From CAXMMR01 sp965198995 (GTDB taxonomy: Bacteria > Pseudomonadota > Alphaproteobacteria > Acetobacterales > Acetobacteraceae), in contig CBDAQG010000002.1 of the NCBI GenBank assembly GCA_965198995.1, forward strand, positions 744,001-808,000: a stretch of 64,000 nucleotides of DNA, given 5' to 3'. The notes beneath the pieces are model-generated. The model did not search any database. It saw nothing but the letters and a program-made list of their open reading frames with translations, and was not told where the DNA came from. Below, piece after piece: positions 36,388-46,879 of the stretch (the first letter of the stretch is position 1; every line of letters begins with the position of its first letter). The position numbers were made by a program, and so were the translations under genes.

Positions 36388-36670
36388 AAGGCGAGGACGC
36401 TGCCCTCGACCCGTCACGCGATAGCGTGCTGCGCACGACACGCGATAGCGTGCTGCGCACGACACGCGACGGCGTGCTGCGCATGACGGGGGCGGTGCAC
36501 CCAGACCCGCATTCATGAAGGCTAGGTGGTCAAACGGGCTCTGTCTTGGCGTGCGCAGCCTATTCAATGGCGGCGCTGCTCGCTGTCCGACCGCCTGAGC
36601 CACAGTCCCTTACGAGATGTTTCCAAAGCCTCGGCTTTGGTGGGGTCAAGGGGCAACGCCCCTTGCCTTT
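36388..36670. repeat. Repeat family B, copy 8 (expanded and partly inverted)
   Basis: Begins with a CGAGGACGCTGCCCTCG hairpin, then three tandem 24-bp units, GACGGGGGCGGTGCACCCAGACCCGCATTCATG, a linker, and the inverted first modules CCAAAGCCTCGGCTTTGG and TCAAGGGGCAACGCCCCTTG. It fills the gap between the diguanylate cyclase and the alcohol dehydrogenase genes. Confidence 0.82.
36415..36486. repeat. Triplicated 24-bp palindrome module within repeat B
   Basis: Three head-to-tail 24-bp units at 36415, 36439 and 36463. Each contains CACGCGATAGCGTG (third unit: CACGCGACGGCGTG) and GCGCACGA or GCGCATGA. In other family B copies this module is single. Confidence 0.95.
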
Positions 36671-36777
36671 AGTCACCCGGCCGAGCCCGACAAACTCTGG
36701 ATCATGCTGCGGCGTTCGTTTGACTCGGCCGTCGCATCGCCGACCGTGCCATGCCTCAGCCCTAGGATCCGCCCCGA

Positions 36778-37824
36778 ATGTTCATCTGCACCGGCTTTGC
36801 CGCAGAATCTGCAACCACGCCGCTCGCCCCTTACACCTTCGAGCGGCGCGACCCGGGGCCTGACGACGTCCGCATCGACATCGCCTATTGCGGCGTTTGT
36901 CACTCCGACCTGCACACCGCGCGCAGCGAGTGGGGGCCAAGCCTCTACCCTTGCGTGCCGGGCCACGAGATCGTCGGCCGGGTCAGCGCCGTCGGCGGCA
37001 ACGTCACCCGCTTCCGCGCCGGCGACCTGGCCGGCGTGGGTTGCATGGTCGACAGCTGCCGCAGCTGCGCCACCTGCCAGGAGGGGCTTGAGCAGTATTG
37101 CGAGCGCGGCTTCATCGGCACCTATGGCGGCAAGGAGCGCGGCGGCTACACCTTGGGCGGCTACAGCAAGGCGATCGTCGTCGACCAGCATTTCGTGCTC
37201 AAGCTGCCGACAAACCTCGAGCTGGCGGCGGTGGCGCCGCTGCTCTGCGCCGGCATCACGACCTACTCGCCGCTGAAGCACTGGGGCGCCGGCCCGGGCA
37301 AGCGCGTCGGCATCGTCGGCCTCGGCGGCCTCGGCCACATGGCGCTGAAATTCGCCCACGCATTCGGCGCCGAGACGGTGCTGTTCACCACCTCGCCCGG
37401 CAAGGAGGCCGATGCGCGCCGCCTTGGTGCCGACGAGGTGGTGCTGTCCAAGAACCCGGCGGCGATGCGCGCGCACGCCACCTCGTTCGACCTCATCATC
37501 GATTGCGTCTCGGCCGAGCACGACATCAACGTCTATCTCGGCCTGCTCAAGCGCGAGGGCACCCTGGTTCAGGTCGGCGCGCCGGAGAAGCCGCTGCCGG
37601 TTGCCGTGTTCAGCCTGATCGGCAAGCGCCGCTCGTTCGCCGGCTCGCTGATCGGCGGCATCGCCGAGACCCAGGACATGCTGGATTTCTGCGGCGCGCA
37701 CGACATCGTCTGCGACGTCGAGATGATCCGCATGGACGAGATCAACGGAGCCTACGAGCGGATGCTGAAGAGCGACGTGAAGTACCGCTTCGTCATCGAC
37801 ATGGAGACGTTGCAGCCGGCCTGA
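36778..37824 (+). CDS. Zinc-dependent NAD(P)-linked alcohol dehydrogenase
   Basis: 348 residues. Medium-chain dehydrogenase of the cinnamyl alcohol dehydrogenase/YahK type: catalytic zinc site in CGVCHSDLH and PGHEIVG, structural zinc cysteines in the CMVDSCRSCATCQEGLEQYC stretch, and Rossmann motif GIVGLGGLGHMALKFA. The residues after the Rossmann glycines suggest NADP preference, but this is not certain. Substrates are probably aldehydes or primary alcohols. The next gene starts 35 bases later. Confidence 0.9.
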   Translation: MFICTGFAAESATTPLAPYTFERRDPGPDDVRIDIAYCGVCHSDLHTARSEWGPSLYPCVPGHEIVGRVSAVGGNVTRFRAGDLAGVGCMVDSCRSCATCQEGLEQYCERGFIGTYGGKERGGYTLGGYSKAIVVDQHFVLKLPTNLELAAVAPLLCAGITTYSPLKHWGAGPGKRVGIVGLGGLGHMALKFAHAFGAETVLFTTSPGKEADARRLGADEVVLSKNPAAMRAHATSFDLIIDCVSAEHDINVYLGLLKREGTLVQVGAPEKPLPVAVFSLIGKRRSFAGSLIGGIAETQDMLDFCGAHDIVCDVEMIRMDEINGAYERMLKSDVKYRFVIDMETLQPA

Positions 37825-37859
37825 GCGCAAGCCGTGCGCCGCCCGTGGGAGCCCGGCCG

Positions 37860-38693
37860 ATGAGCGGCGGGCTCGGCCTGCTCACCGAGGCGGCGCCGGC
37901 GCGCGACGTGCCGACGGTGTCGGCACCCGGCGTCCTGCGCCTGGTGGCCGACAATCCGTCGGCGATGACCTATCACGGCACCAACACCTACCTGGTCGAG
38001 CAGTCGGACGGGCTCGCCGTCATCGATCCCGGGCCGGACCTGCCGGCCCATGTCGAGGCGGTGCTGCGGGCCGGGGCAGGGCGCATCCGGCGCATCCTGC
38101 TGACCCACACGCATCGCGACCATGTCGGCGCGGCGGCGGCGCTGGCGGCGGCGGCCGGCGCCCCGCTGCTGGGCCTGCGCCGGCCATCACCGGACGAGGC
38201 GCTCGTCGACGGCCAGGCCGTGGGCGAAGGCGCGCGCGCCCTGATCACGCTCCGGACGCCCGGCCACGCCGCCGACCACCTCTGCTTCCGCCTTGGCGAC
38301 ACCCTGTTCAGCGGCGACCACGTGATGGGCTGGTCCACCAGCGTGGTGTGGCCGCCCGACGGCGACATGGCCGACTACATGGCCAGCCTGCGGCGGCTGC
38401 TCGCCGCGCCCGACCGGCTCTACCTGCCCGGCCACGGCCCGCCGATCAGCGAGCCGCACCGCCTGGTGCGCGCCCTGCTGACGCATCGTCAGCAGCGCGA
38501 GAGCCGGCTGCTCGCCGCGCTGACGCCGGACCTGCCGCCGCGCCAGCCGGCGGAGTTGCTGGACACGCTCTATCCCGGCCTGGATCCGGCCCTCCGCCTG
38601 CCCGCCGAGCGCGTGATCCTGGCCCACCTGCTGAAGCTGGAAGCGGAGGCCAAAGTCAGCCGCGTGGACGACACCGCCTGGCGCCGCGCCTAG
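37860..38693 (+). CDS. MBL-fold hydrolase (LACTB2-like)
   Basis: 277 residues from ATG 37860 with GGGAG eight bases upstream. Metallo-beta-lactamase motifs: MTYHGTNTYLVE opening strand, LLTHTHRDHVGAA (HxHxDH), LRTPGHAADH, FSGDHVMGW, and YLPGHGPP. A winged-helix-like carboxy-terminal tail follows (LPAERVILAHLLKLEAEAKV), as in LACTB2-type ribonuclease/hydrolase proteins. Function in the cell is not determined. Confidence 0.88.
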   Translation: MSGGLGLLTEAAPARDVPTVSAPGVLRLVADNPSAMTYHGTNTYLVEQSDGLAVIDPGPDLPAHVEAVLRAGAGRIRRILLTHTHRDHVGAAAALAAAAGAPLLGLRRPSPDEALVDGQAVGEGARALITLRTPGHAADHLCFRLGDTLFSGDHVMGWSTSVVWPPDGDMADYMASLRRLLAAPDRLYLPGHGPPISEPHRLVRALLTHRQQRESRLLAALTPDLPPRQPAELLDTLYPGLDPALRLPAERVILAHLLKLEAEAKVSRVDDTAWRRA

Positions 38694-38705
38694 CTAACAA
38701 CCGAA

Positions 38706-38756
38706 TTTCAAAGGCTCCGCCTTTGATGGGGTCAAGGGGCAACGCCCCTTGTCTTT
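38706..38756. repeat. Repeat family B, copy 9 (inverted, short)
   Basis: TCAAAGGCTCCGCCTTTGA and AAGGGGCAACGCCCCTT hairpins, in the reverse order to copy 1. Located between the MBL hydrolase stop and the suf promoter region. Confidence 0.85.
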
Positions 38757-38780
38757 CCGGGTCGCCACCGCCGATCGGCC

Positions 38781-38834
38781 TTGACGCCCGTCCCCACCTA
38801 CCTCATTTGCCGTAAACCGGACCAGCATGGTCCG
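38781..38834 (+). promoter_or_regulatory. suf promoter region with palindromic operator candidate
   Basis: TTGACG at 38781-38786 may be a -35 element with a weak -10 (CATTTG) 17 bp downstream. A perfect inverted repeat CGGACCA-GCA-TGGTCCG at 38818-38834 lies 17 bases upstream of the regulator start. It is a likely binding site for the Rrf2 regulator itself or for an iron regulator. Confidence 0.5.
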
Positions 38835-38851
38835 AAACCGATTAGGTCGTA

Positions 38852-39352
38852 ATGCTCAGGCTCTCCAAATTGACGGACTATGCCGTAGTCGTCCTGGTCC
38901 GCCTCTCCGGCGATCAGCCGTCGGCACGCGCGATGGCGTCTGGCGTGCTGGTGCAGACCTCGACCGGGATTGCCGCCGCCACCGGCGTGCCGGAGCCGAC
39001 CGTCGCCAAGGTGCTCAAGGCGCTGGCCGGCAAGGGCCTGGTCGTCTCCCAGCGTGGCGCCCGCGGCGGCTACCGCCTGGCCCGCTCGCTCGACGCGATT
39101 GCGGTCGCCGAGGTGATCGAGGCCATTGACGGTCCGATCGCCATTACGACCTGTGTGGACGGCAATGGCGGCTGTGAGGCCGAGCGGCTGTGCCCGATCC
39201 GCGGCCGCTGGGATCCCGTCAACACCGCCGTGCGCGAGGCGCTTCGCACCATCACCCTGGGCGACATGCGCATGGCCGCTCCGGTCCGGCTGCGCGCGCC
39301 CGAAACCGTCCGCCCTGCCACCCCGATTGCCCAGATGCCCGCCGCCGAGTGA
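38852..39352 (+). CDS. Rrf2-family SUF system transcription regulator
   Basis: 166 residues. Rrf2 winged helix (LSKLTDYAVVVLVRLS, VPEPTVAKVLKALAGKGLV, SQRGARGGYRLAR) and three cysteines in TTCVDGNGGCEAERLCPI that can hold an Fe-S cluster, as in IscR and the SUF-associated regulators of this type. It probably senses Fe-S supply and controls the suf operon it heads; sufB starts 12 bases after its stop. Named here by family only. Confidence 0.9.
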   Translation: MLRLSKLTDYAVVVLVRLSGDQPSARAMASGVLVQTSTGIAAATGVPEPTVAKVLKALAGKGLVVSQRGARGGYRLARSLDAIAVAEVIEAIDGPIAITTCVDGNGGCEAERLCPIRGRWDPVNTAVREALRTITLGDMRMAAPVRLRAPETVRPATPIAQMPAAE

Positions 39353-39364
39353 GGGATTGATTCC

Positions 39365-40878
<1,514 letters not shown>

Positions 40879-40879
<1 letters not shown>

Positions 40880-41628
40880 TGCTGCAGATCCGCGACCTGG
40901 CCGCCAGCATCGGCGAGACGGAGATCCTGCGCGGCATCACGCTCGACGTGCCGGACGGCGAGGTGCACGCCATCATGGGGCCGAACGGCTCCGGCAAGTC
41001 CACCCTGTCCTACGTGCTGTCTGGCCGCGAGGGCTACGAGGTGACGGCGGGCACGGCGATGTTCGACGGCCAGGACCTGCTGACCATGGAGCCGGAGGCG
41101 CGTGCCACCGCCGGCCTGTTCCTCGCCTTCCAGGCGCCGGTCGAGCTGCCCGGCGTCGGCAATGCGAACTTCCTCCGCACCGCGGTGAACGCCCAGCGCC
41201 GCGCCCGCGACGAGCCGGAGCTTGACGCCGTGCAGTTCCTCAAGCTCGCCAGGGCCGCGGCGCGCGCGCTGTCGATGCCGGACGACATGTTGAAGCGCAA
41301 CGTCAATGTCGGCTTCTCCGGCGGCGAGAAGAAGCGCAACGAGGTGCTGCAGATGACGATGCTGCGCCCGAAGCTGGCAATCCTCGACGAGACCGATAGC
41401 GGCCTCGACATCGACGCGCTGCGCATCGTCGGCCAAGGCGTGAGCGCGTTGCGCGCGCCCGGCTTCTCGGCCTTGGTCATCACCCATCACCAGCGCCTGC
41501 TCGACCACATCGTGCCGGACCGGGTGCACGTGCTGGCCGCCGGCCGCATCGTGCGCAGCGGCGGCCCGGAGCTCGCCCACGCGCTCGAGGCCAACGGCTA
41601 CGCCCAGGTGATTGCGGAGGCGGCATGA
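40879..41628 (+). CDS. sufC: Fe-S cluster assembly ATPase SufC
   Basis: 249 residues from ATG 40879. ABC ATPase: Walker A GPNGSGKST, the SufC-type signature FSGGEKKRNE, Walker B LAILDETDSGLDIDAL, and H-loop VITHHQR. It drives conformational change in SufBC2D. The ATGA overlap with sufD indicates coupled translation. Confidence 0.97.
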
Positions 41629-42929
41629 GCGGCACCGCTCCGGCGCCCAACGCGCTCGCGGTCGGCTCGGACGCCTTCCTGCGCCGCTACGAGGGCTTGG
41701 CCGAGCGCCTGCCCGGCGAGCGCGAGCCGCGCCGCCTGGCCGCCGAGAGCTTTCGCCGCCACGGCCTGCCCGGCCCGCGCGACGAGGCCTGGCGCTACAC
41801 GTCGCTGCGCCCACTGGCCGAGACCCGCTTCTACGAGGCGCTGACCGAGGTCGCCGACACCGCCGAGCCCGCCGGCCCGCGCGAGGCCCGACTTGCCGCC
41901 CTGCTGGCGGCCCTGCCGGCGGTCGAGAACACCCGGGTCGTCTTCGTCGACGGCCGCTATCGCGACGACCTCTCGTCCGGCGCCGGGCAGACGCGCCGCT
42001 TCGGCGATGCCGGCGTGTTCGGCCGGCTGGCGCGTCCGGACCTGCAGCCGCTGGTCGCGCTGAACACGATGCTGGCTGAGGACGGCATCGTGCTCGACGT
42101 GCCCGCAGGCGTGGACGGCGGCACGGTGCAGCTCGTCAGCATCGGGCTGGACATCGGCCACACCTCGGTCGCCTTCCACCCGCGCCACTCGATCCGGCTT
42201 GGCAACGGCGCCAGGCTGGCCCTGCTCGACATCTCGGTCGGCGAGGGCGTGTATTTCCACAACCCGGTGCTCGAGATCACCGTCGAGCCGGCAGCGGTGC
42301 TCACCCATGTGCGGCTGCAGGCCGAGGCCGTCGGCGCCTTCCAGCTGGCGACGATCTACGCCGACATCGCCGCCGACGCGACCTATGACAGCTTCAGCCT
42401 GAACCTCGGCGGCCGGCTCACCCGCACCGAAATGCACGCGACGCTGCAGGGGGCGGGCGGCCAGGCGCATCTGAACGCCGCCCAGATGCTGCGCGGCAGC
42501 CAGCATGCCGACTTCACCACCGTGGTGCGCCATCAGGCGCCGCATTGCGCCTCGCGCCAGACGGTGAAGAACGTGCTGGACGGCCATGCGCGCGGCGTTT
42601 TTCAGGGCAAGATCGAGGTCGCCCGCGGCGCCCAGAAGACCGACGGCTACCAGATGAACCAGGCGCTGCTGCTCTCGCCCGACGCCGAAATCGACAGCAA
42701 GCCGCAGCTCGAGATCTTCGCCGACGATGTGAAGTGCTCGCACGGCGCGACCGTCGGTGAGCTGGACGCCGAGCAGCTCTTTTACCTGCGCAGCCGCGGC
42801 GTGCCCGAAGCCGAAGCGCGCGCCCTGCTGGTGCGCGCCTTTCTCGTCGAGGCCTTCGAGCCGGTGCAGCACGCGGCCGCCCGCGCCATGCTGGAGCAGG
42901 CCGTCGATAATTGGTGGGACGCAGCATGA
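41625..42929 (+). CDS. sufD: Fe-S cluster assembly protein SufD
   Basis: 434 residues. SufD/SufB beta-helix core with RDEAWRYTSLRPL near the amino terminus, VFHPRHSIRLGNGARLAL-type strands, VRHQAPHCASRQTVKNVL, and the ending DAEQLFYLRSRGVPEAEAR. SufD is the heteromeric partner of SufB and is needed for iron acquisition by the complex. Overlaps sufC and sufS by four bases each. Confidence 0.96.
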   Translation: MSGTAPAPNALAVGSDAFLRRYEGLAERLPGEREPRRLAAESFRRHGLPGPRDEAWRYTSLRPLAETRFYEALTEVADTAEPAGPREARLAALLAALPAVENTRVVFVDGRYRDDLSSGAGQTRRFGDAGVFGRLARPDLQPLVALNTMLAEDGIVLDVPAGVDGGTVQLVSIGLDIGHTSVAFHPRHSIRLGNGARLALLDISVGEGVYFHNPVLEITVEPAAVLTHVRLQAEAVGAFQLATIYADIAADATYDSFSLNLGGRLTRTEMHATLQGAGGQAHLNAAQMLRGSQHADFTTVVRHQAPHCASRQTVKNVLDGHARGVFQGKIEVARGAQKTDGYQMNQALLLSPDAEIDSKPQLEIFADDVKCSHGATVGELDAEQLFYLRSRGVPEAEARALLVRAFLVEAFEPVQHAAARAMLEQAVDNWWDAA

Positions 42930-44176
42930 ACCAAATCTCTTCGATCGCGCCGGCCGAGTTCGACGTCGAGCGGATCCGTGGCGACTTCCCGATCCTGGGG
43001 GAGCGCGTGCGCGGCAAGCCGTTCGTGTTTCTTGACAGCGCCGCCTCGGCGCAGAAGCCGCGCGCCGTCATCGACGCCATGGTGCACACCATGGAGCACG
43101 AATACGCCAACGTGCATCGCGGCCTGCACTGGATGAGCGAGCGCGCGACGGACGCCTATGAGGGCACGCGCGACCTGGTCGCCCAGCTGCTGAACGCGCC
43201 CTCGCGCAACGAGGTCGTCTACACCCGCAACAGCACCGACGCGATCAACCTGGTCGCCCAGAGTTACGGCCGCACGGCGCTCAAGCCGGGCCAGGCGGTG
43301 CTGCTCAGCGAGATGGAGCACCACTCCAACATCGTGCCCTGGCAGATGCTGCGCGACAGCCACGGCATCGAGCTGCGCGTCTGCCCGGTCACCGATGCCG
43401 GCGAGCTCGACATGGCGGCCTACGAGGCGCTGCTCGCCGACGGCCGGGTCGGCCTAGTCGCCATCACCCACATGAGCAACGTGCTCGGCACCTATACGCC
43501 GGCCGAGCGCCTGTCGCGGCTCGCCCACCAGCACGGCGCCCGCATCCTGCTCGACGGCAGCCAGGCGGTGGTGCATCGCCGCGTCGACGTGCAGGCGCTC
43601 GACTGCGACTTCTACGTCTTCACCGGCCATAAGCTCTACGGCCCGACGGGGATCGGCATCCTGTGGGGCCGCGCCGAGCTGCTTGAGCAGATTCCGCCGG
43701 TCGCCGGCGGCGGCGACATGATCGCGACGGTCAGCTTCGAGCGCTCCACCTGGGCGCACGTGCCGCATAAATTCGAGGCCGGCACCCCGGCGATCATCGA
43801 GGCGATCGGTCTGGGTGCGGCGATCCGCTACGTCGAGGCGATCGGCTTTGACGCGCTGGCGGCGCACGAGGCGGCGCTCACCGAGCACGCGTTGTCGCGC
43901 CTCTCGCGCATCGAGGGCCTGCACGTTGTCGGCCAGGCGCAGGACCGCGGCGGCGTCATCTCCTTCACCCTGGACGGCGCCCACTCGCACGACGTGGCGA
44001 CGTTGCTGGACCGTAACGGCATTGCGGTGCGCGCTGGCAACCACTGCGCCGAGCCGCTGATGCGCCGCCTCGGCGTCGATAGCACCGCGCGCGCCAGCTT
44101 CGGCGTCTACACCTCGCTCGACGACGTCGACCGGCTGGCCGACACGCTGGACCGCATCAGAGGCTTCTTCGCCTGA
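42926..44176 (+). CDS. sufS: Cysteine desulfurase SufS
   Basis: 416 residues from ATG 42926 (ATGA overlap with sufD); an ATG 15 bases upstream is also in frame. PLP-dependent class V aminotransferase fold: Schiff-base lysine K236 in TGHKLYGPTG, and persulfide-carrying cysteine C374 in AGNHCAEPL. The short loop around the cysteine is of the group II (SufS) kind, which needs an activating partner; the adjacent sufU supplies one. Confidence 0.96.
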   Translation: MNQISSIAPAEFDVERIRGDFPILGERVRGKPFVFLDSAASAQKPRAVIDAMVHTMEHEYANVHRGLHWMSERATDAYEGTRDLVAQLLNAPSRNEVVYTRNSTDAINLVAQSYGRTALKPGQAVLLSEMEHHSNIVPWQMLRDSHGIELRVCPVTDAGELDMAAYEALLADGRVGLVAITHMSNVLGTYTPAERLSRLAHQHGARILLDGSQAVVHRRVDVQALDCDFYVFTGHKLYGPTGIGILWGRAELLEQIPPVAGGGDMIATVSFERSTWAHVPHKFEAGTPAIIEAIGLGAAIRYVEAIGFDALAAHEAALTEHALSRLSRIEGLHVVGQAQDRGGVISFTLDGAHSHDVATLLDRNGIAVRAGNHCAEPLMRRLGVDSTARASFGVYTSLDDVDRLADTLDRIRGFFA

Positions 44177-44178
44177 TC

Positions 44179-44622
44179 ATGTTTGACGAGCTGCGCGACC
44201 TCTACCAGGACATCATTCTCGAGCATGGCCGCAACCCGAGCCATCGCCGCCGGCTCGAGGTGTTCGACGCCGAGGCGGTCGGCGACAACCCGTTCTGCGG
44301 CGACCGGGTGACCGTCCGGCTGCGCCGCGACGCTGACGGCCGTCTCGCCGAGGCCGGCTTCGAGGCGCGCGGCTGCGCCATCAGCATCGCTTCGGCGGAT
44401 CTGATGGCCGGCCTTGTGGAGCATCGCGACGATGCTGAAATACGGCTGGCCGGCGAGGCCTTCGAGCGCATGCTCGAGACCGGCGACGCCGCCGCCGCCC
44501 CGGCCCTGATCGAGCCGCTGAAGCCGCTGGTCGGCGTGCACGAGTATCGCAGCCGCATCCGCTGCGCCACACTGCCATGGAGCGCGCTCAGGGCCGCGCT
44601 CGATCAGGAGCGCCCGCAATGA
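44179..44622 (+). CDS. sufU: SufU-type sulfur transfer protein
   Basis: 147 residues. Conserved zinc/sulfur ligands C40 and D42 (NPFCGD), C66 (GCAIS) and C129 (RIRCATLPW), the arrangement of SufU. The usual GCAISxAS is kept as GCAISIAS. SufU takes persulfide from SufS; many proteobacteria use SufE instead, and no SufE is visible here. The stop overlaps the following ATG by four bases. Confidence 0.93.
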   Translation: MFDELRDLYQDIILEHGRNPSHRRRLEVFDAEAVGDNPFCGDRVTVRLRRDADGRLAEAGFEARGCAISIASADLMAGLVEHRDDAEIRLAGEAFERMLETGDAAAAPALIEPLKPLVGVHEYRSRIRCATLPWSALRAALDQERPQ

Positions 44623-44996
44623 CCGAAGAGACCGCCGCGCTCGCCCAGCCCGCCAATGTCGGCACCTGGACCCCCGATGGCGAGGTGCCGGCCGAGATCG
44701 CCGAGACCGCGCTGATCGACGCCATCGCGACCGTGTTCGACCCCGAAATCCCGGTCAACATCTACGAGCTCGGCCTGATCTACGCGATCGACATCCGCGA
44801 CGACGGCTTCGTCAGCGTCGAGATGACGCTCACCGCGCCCGGCTGCCCGAGCGCCCAGGAGCTGCCGGTGATGGTGCGCGACGCCGTGCTGACGGTGCCG
44901 GGCGTCAGCGGCGCCGACGTGAAGACGGTGTGGGATCCGCCGTGGGACCAGTCGCGCATGACCGAGGAAGCGCGCCTCGCGCTCAACATGTACTGA
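44619..44996 (+). CDS. sufT: SUF-associated DUF59/MIP18 protein (SufT-like)
   Basis: 125 residues from ATG 44619. The DUF59 signature is clear: DPEIPVNIYELGLIY, then MTLTAPGCPSAQEL with the reactive cysteine, and VWDPPWDQSRMTEEARL at the end. Such proteins help mature Fe-S proteins and are routinely in suf operons of alphaproteobacteria. The sufT symbol follows family usage. Confidence 0.9.
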   Translation: MTEETAALAQPANVGTWTPDGEVPAEIAETALIDAIATVFDPEIPVNIYELGLIYAIDIRDDGFVSVEMTLTAPGCPSAQELPVMVRDAVLTVPGVSGADVKTVWDPPWDQSRMTEEARLALNMY

Positions 44997-45007
44997 GAGG
45001 TGACGAG

Positions 45008-45379
45008 ATGAGCACCACCACGACCCAGGCCTCGCCGTCGCGTCGCGCCCTGCCGCCGCTGCTGACGATGACCGATCGCGCCGCCACCCGCCTCGCCGCC
45101 CTCTACGCCGGCGGCCAGGCCGGCATGCTGCTGCGCGTCGCCGTCAGCACCAAGGGCTGCTCGGGCATGTCCTATGACATGAGCTGGGTCGGCCAGGCCG
45201 GCCCGAACGACGAGGTCGTGCGCGATCGCGGGCTCACCCTGCTGGTCGACCGCAAGGCCACGCTGTTCCTGATCGGCTCGGTGATGGACTACGAAACCCA
45301 GCTTCTGAGCGCCGGCTTCAGCTTCACCAACCCGAACGAGAAAGGCCGGTGCGGGTGCGGTGAGAGCTTTCATGTTTAG
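45008..45379 (+). CDS. sufA: A-type Fe-S carrier SufA/IscA-like
   Basis: 123 residues from ATG 45008 with a GAGAGGTGA ribosome site. HesB/IscA fold with three ligand cysteines: C51 (TKGCSGMSY) and C115/C117 (GRCGCGESF). It carries assembled clusters from SufBCD to targets. Last gene of the suf operon; the next gene converges with a gap of only nine bases. Confidence 0.94.
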   Translation: MSTTTTQASPSRRALPPLLTMTDRAATRLAALYAGGQAGMLLRVAVSTKGCSGMSYDMSWVGQAGPNDEVVRDRGLTLLVDRKATLFLIGSVMDYETQLLSAGFSFTNPNEKGRCGCGESFHV

Positions 45380-45388
45380 CATGTTGGG

Positions 45389-46705
45389 TCATGACTTACG
45401 GAGGGACTTAACCAGGGTGCGGAGCGGTGCGGTCAACCGCCACGAGCTGGAGCGCTCAAGCGCGCGGATGTAGTCGGCTTGCTGCTCGATGATAGCCTGA
45501 GCCGCCTCATACCGACCTTCGGCATGATGGAGCGCGTCAGAGGCCGTCTGCAACTGCCTGGCGCTGGTGGCGTCGGCAAGGGCTAGGGCTTCATCCGCCG
45601 CGACCTCAGCTGGCGACGGTTTTGGTGCTTCGGCGAACTGACGAGTTCGAAAGGCGTAGTCCGGCTCCACCGGCGACCGATCAAGATCACGGACGACATC
45701 GCCCAACCAACTCGGCTCAGCCTCGGGGTCCCGAACAGAAGCCTCAGCGGAGCGGCTACGATAGTAAACGTTGTCGCTACGAGGGCTTTTCGTGAAGTAG
45801 GCTAGCATCATCGTCGGCTTTACGAGGCCGGTGTCCAAAAGGACCTCGTTCAGAAAGCCGAGCCGTCTTATCAGGAACAGGTCGTCGGGCTCGGTCACAC
45901 GAAAGCCAGGGCCGAAGCAGCGGTCCACAAAGACATCGATCATGCCGCCAAAGCCAAAGAACTTCCACGGATGAAATCCCTGCCGCAGCATGAGCGGCAA
46001 GACGTCTTGGGCACGGATACCTTCAAAACCCACCGTCGAACAGTCGTGGTCGATGAAGGCATGTTCATCCCGCCGTAGCAGGACATTGTGCCGCTGCTGT
46101 TGGGTCAGGAGCGGCCAAAGAAAATCCACAAACAGTCGGGCTTCCGGCCAGCGCAGGTGGCCGTTTCGGCCAATCATGTCGCTGGTCACGAAGACGCCCG
46201 CATCGGTCAGACACTCGAACGTTGTGCGGAAGACGCCCTCCAGGTCGACAATGTGGTGCAGACTGTGGTTGGCCATGACGGCATCGAACTTGGCCTCAAA
46301 GACATGCGCATTGAGGTCGCCCGCCACCAACTCGAAGTAGGTGCTCAAATCCGCCGGAAGCGCCTTGCGGAACCTGTCCAGCAAGATCTCGGCGAGATCG
46401 TAACAGACAAAGCGGAAGCGGGTGACGCCGCGCTGCAGGAGAGTTTGCGCGATGGTGATCTCGACCGTGCCATCGCCGCACCCCAAACTGAGGAAAGCTG
46501 GGATGTCTGGATTTGACCGGGACGCCGCGATGAACGCCTCGACGTAGAAATGGTTGATGTCGTCCACACCAAAGACGTGCTTCAGTCCTGGCAGGACATA
46601 TGTCGAACTCCACTGCGAGAAAATCGGTGGGAGTGCCTGCATGTCTTCGGTGTCACGGTATTGTTCGATCTGCTGTCGAACTTGATCTGCGTAGGTCTGG
46701 GTCAA
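45389..46705 (-). CDS. Class I methyltransferase with coiled-coil tail
   Basis: 438 residues. Motif I FLSLGCGDGTVEITIA and post-I VCYDLAE support a SAM-dependent methyltransferase; MANHSLHHIVDLEGVF is the motif IV region. A carboxy-terminal coiled coil (DALHHAEGRYEAAQAIIEQQ) ends in SSSWRLTAPLRTL, a tail common on glycosyltransferases and methyltransferases of surface-polysaccharide loci. The coding DNA is AT-richer than its neighbours. Substrate unknown; glycan modification is a guess. Confidence 0.8.
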   Translation of the reverse strand: MTQTYADQVRQQIEQYRDTEDMQALPPIFSQWSSTYVLPGLKHVFGVDDINHFYVEAFIAASRSNPDIPAFLSLGCGDGTVEITIAQTLLQRGVTRFRFVCYDLAEILLDRFRKALPADLSTYFELVAGDLNAHVFEAKFDAVMANHSLHHIVDLEGVFRTTFECLTDAGVFVTSDMIGRNGHLRWPEARLFVDFLWPLLTQQQRHNVLLRRDEHAFIDHDCSTVGFEGIRAQDVLPLMLRQGFHPWKFFGFGGMIDVFVDRCFGPGFRVTEPDDLFLIRRLGFLNEVLLDTGLVKPTMMLAYFTKSPRSDNVYYRSRSAEASVRDPEAEPSWLGDVVRDLDRSPVEPDYAFRTRQFAEAPKPSPAEVAADEALALADATSARQLQTASDALHHAEGRYEAAQAIIEQQADYIRALERSSSWRLTAPLRTLVKSLRKS

Positions 46706-46879
46706 GGGGCACCTTTGGATGGGTTCGATCGCGACCGCCTCAGCGAGCGGTCGGTCCGAACTTTGGAAAGCCGGTTGGTGCGACGCTCGACAGGGAGCCT
46801 TCTCGGACCAAGTGGCGCATGATCCTGGACAGACGTGGTCTCGCCTGACTCTACTTGGCCGATAGCCTTGAGAGATTGA

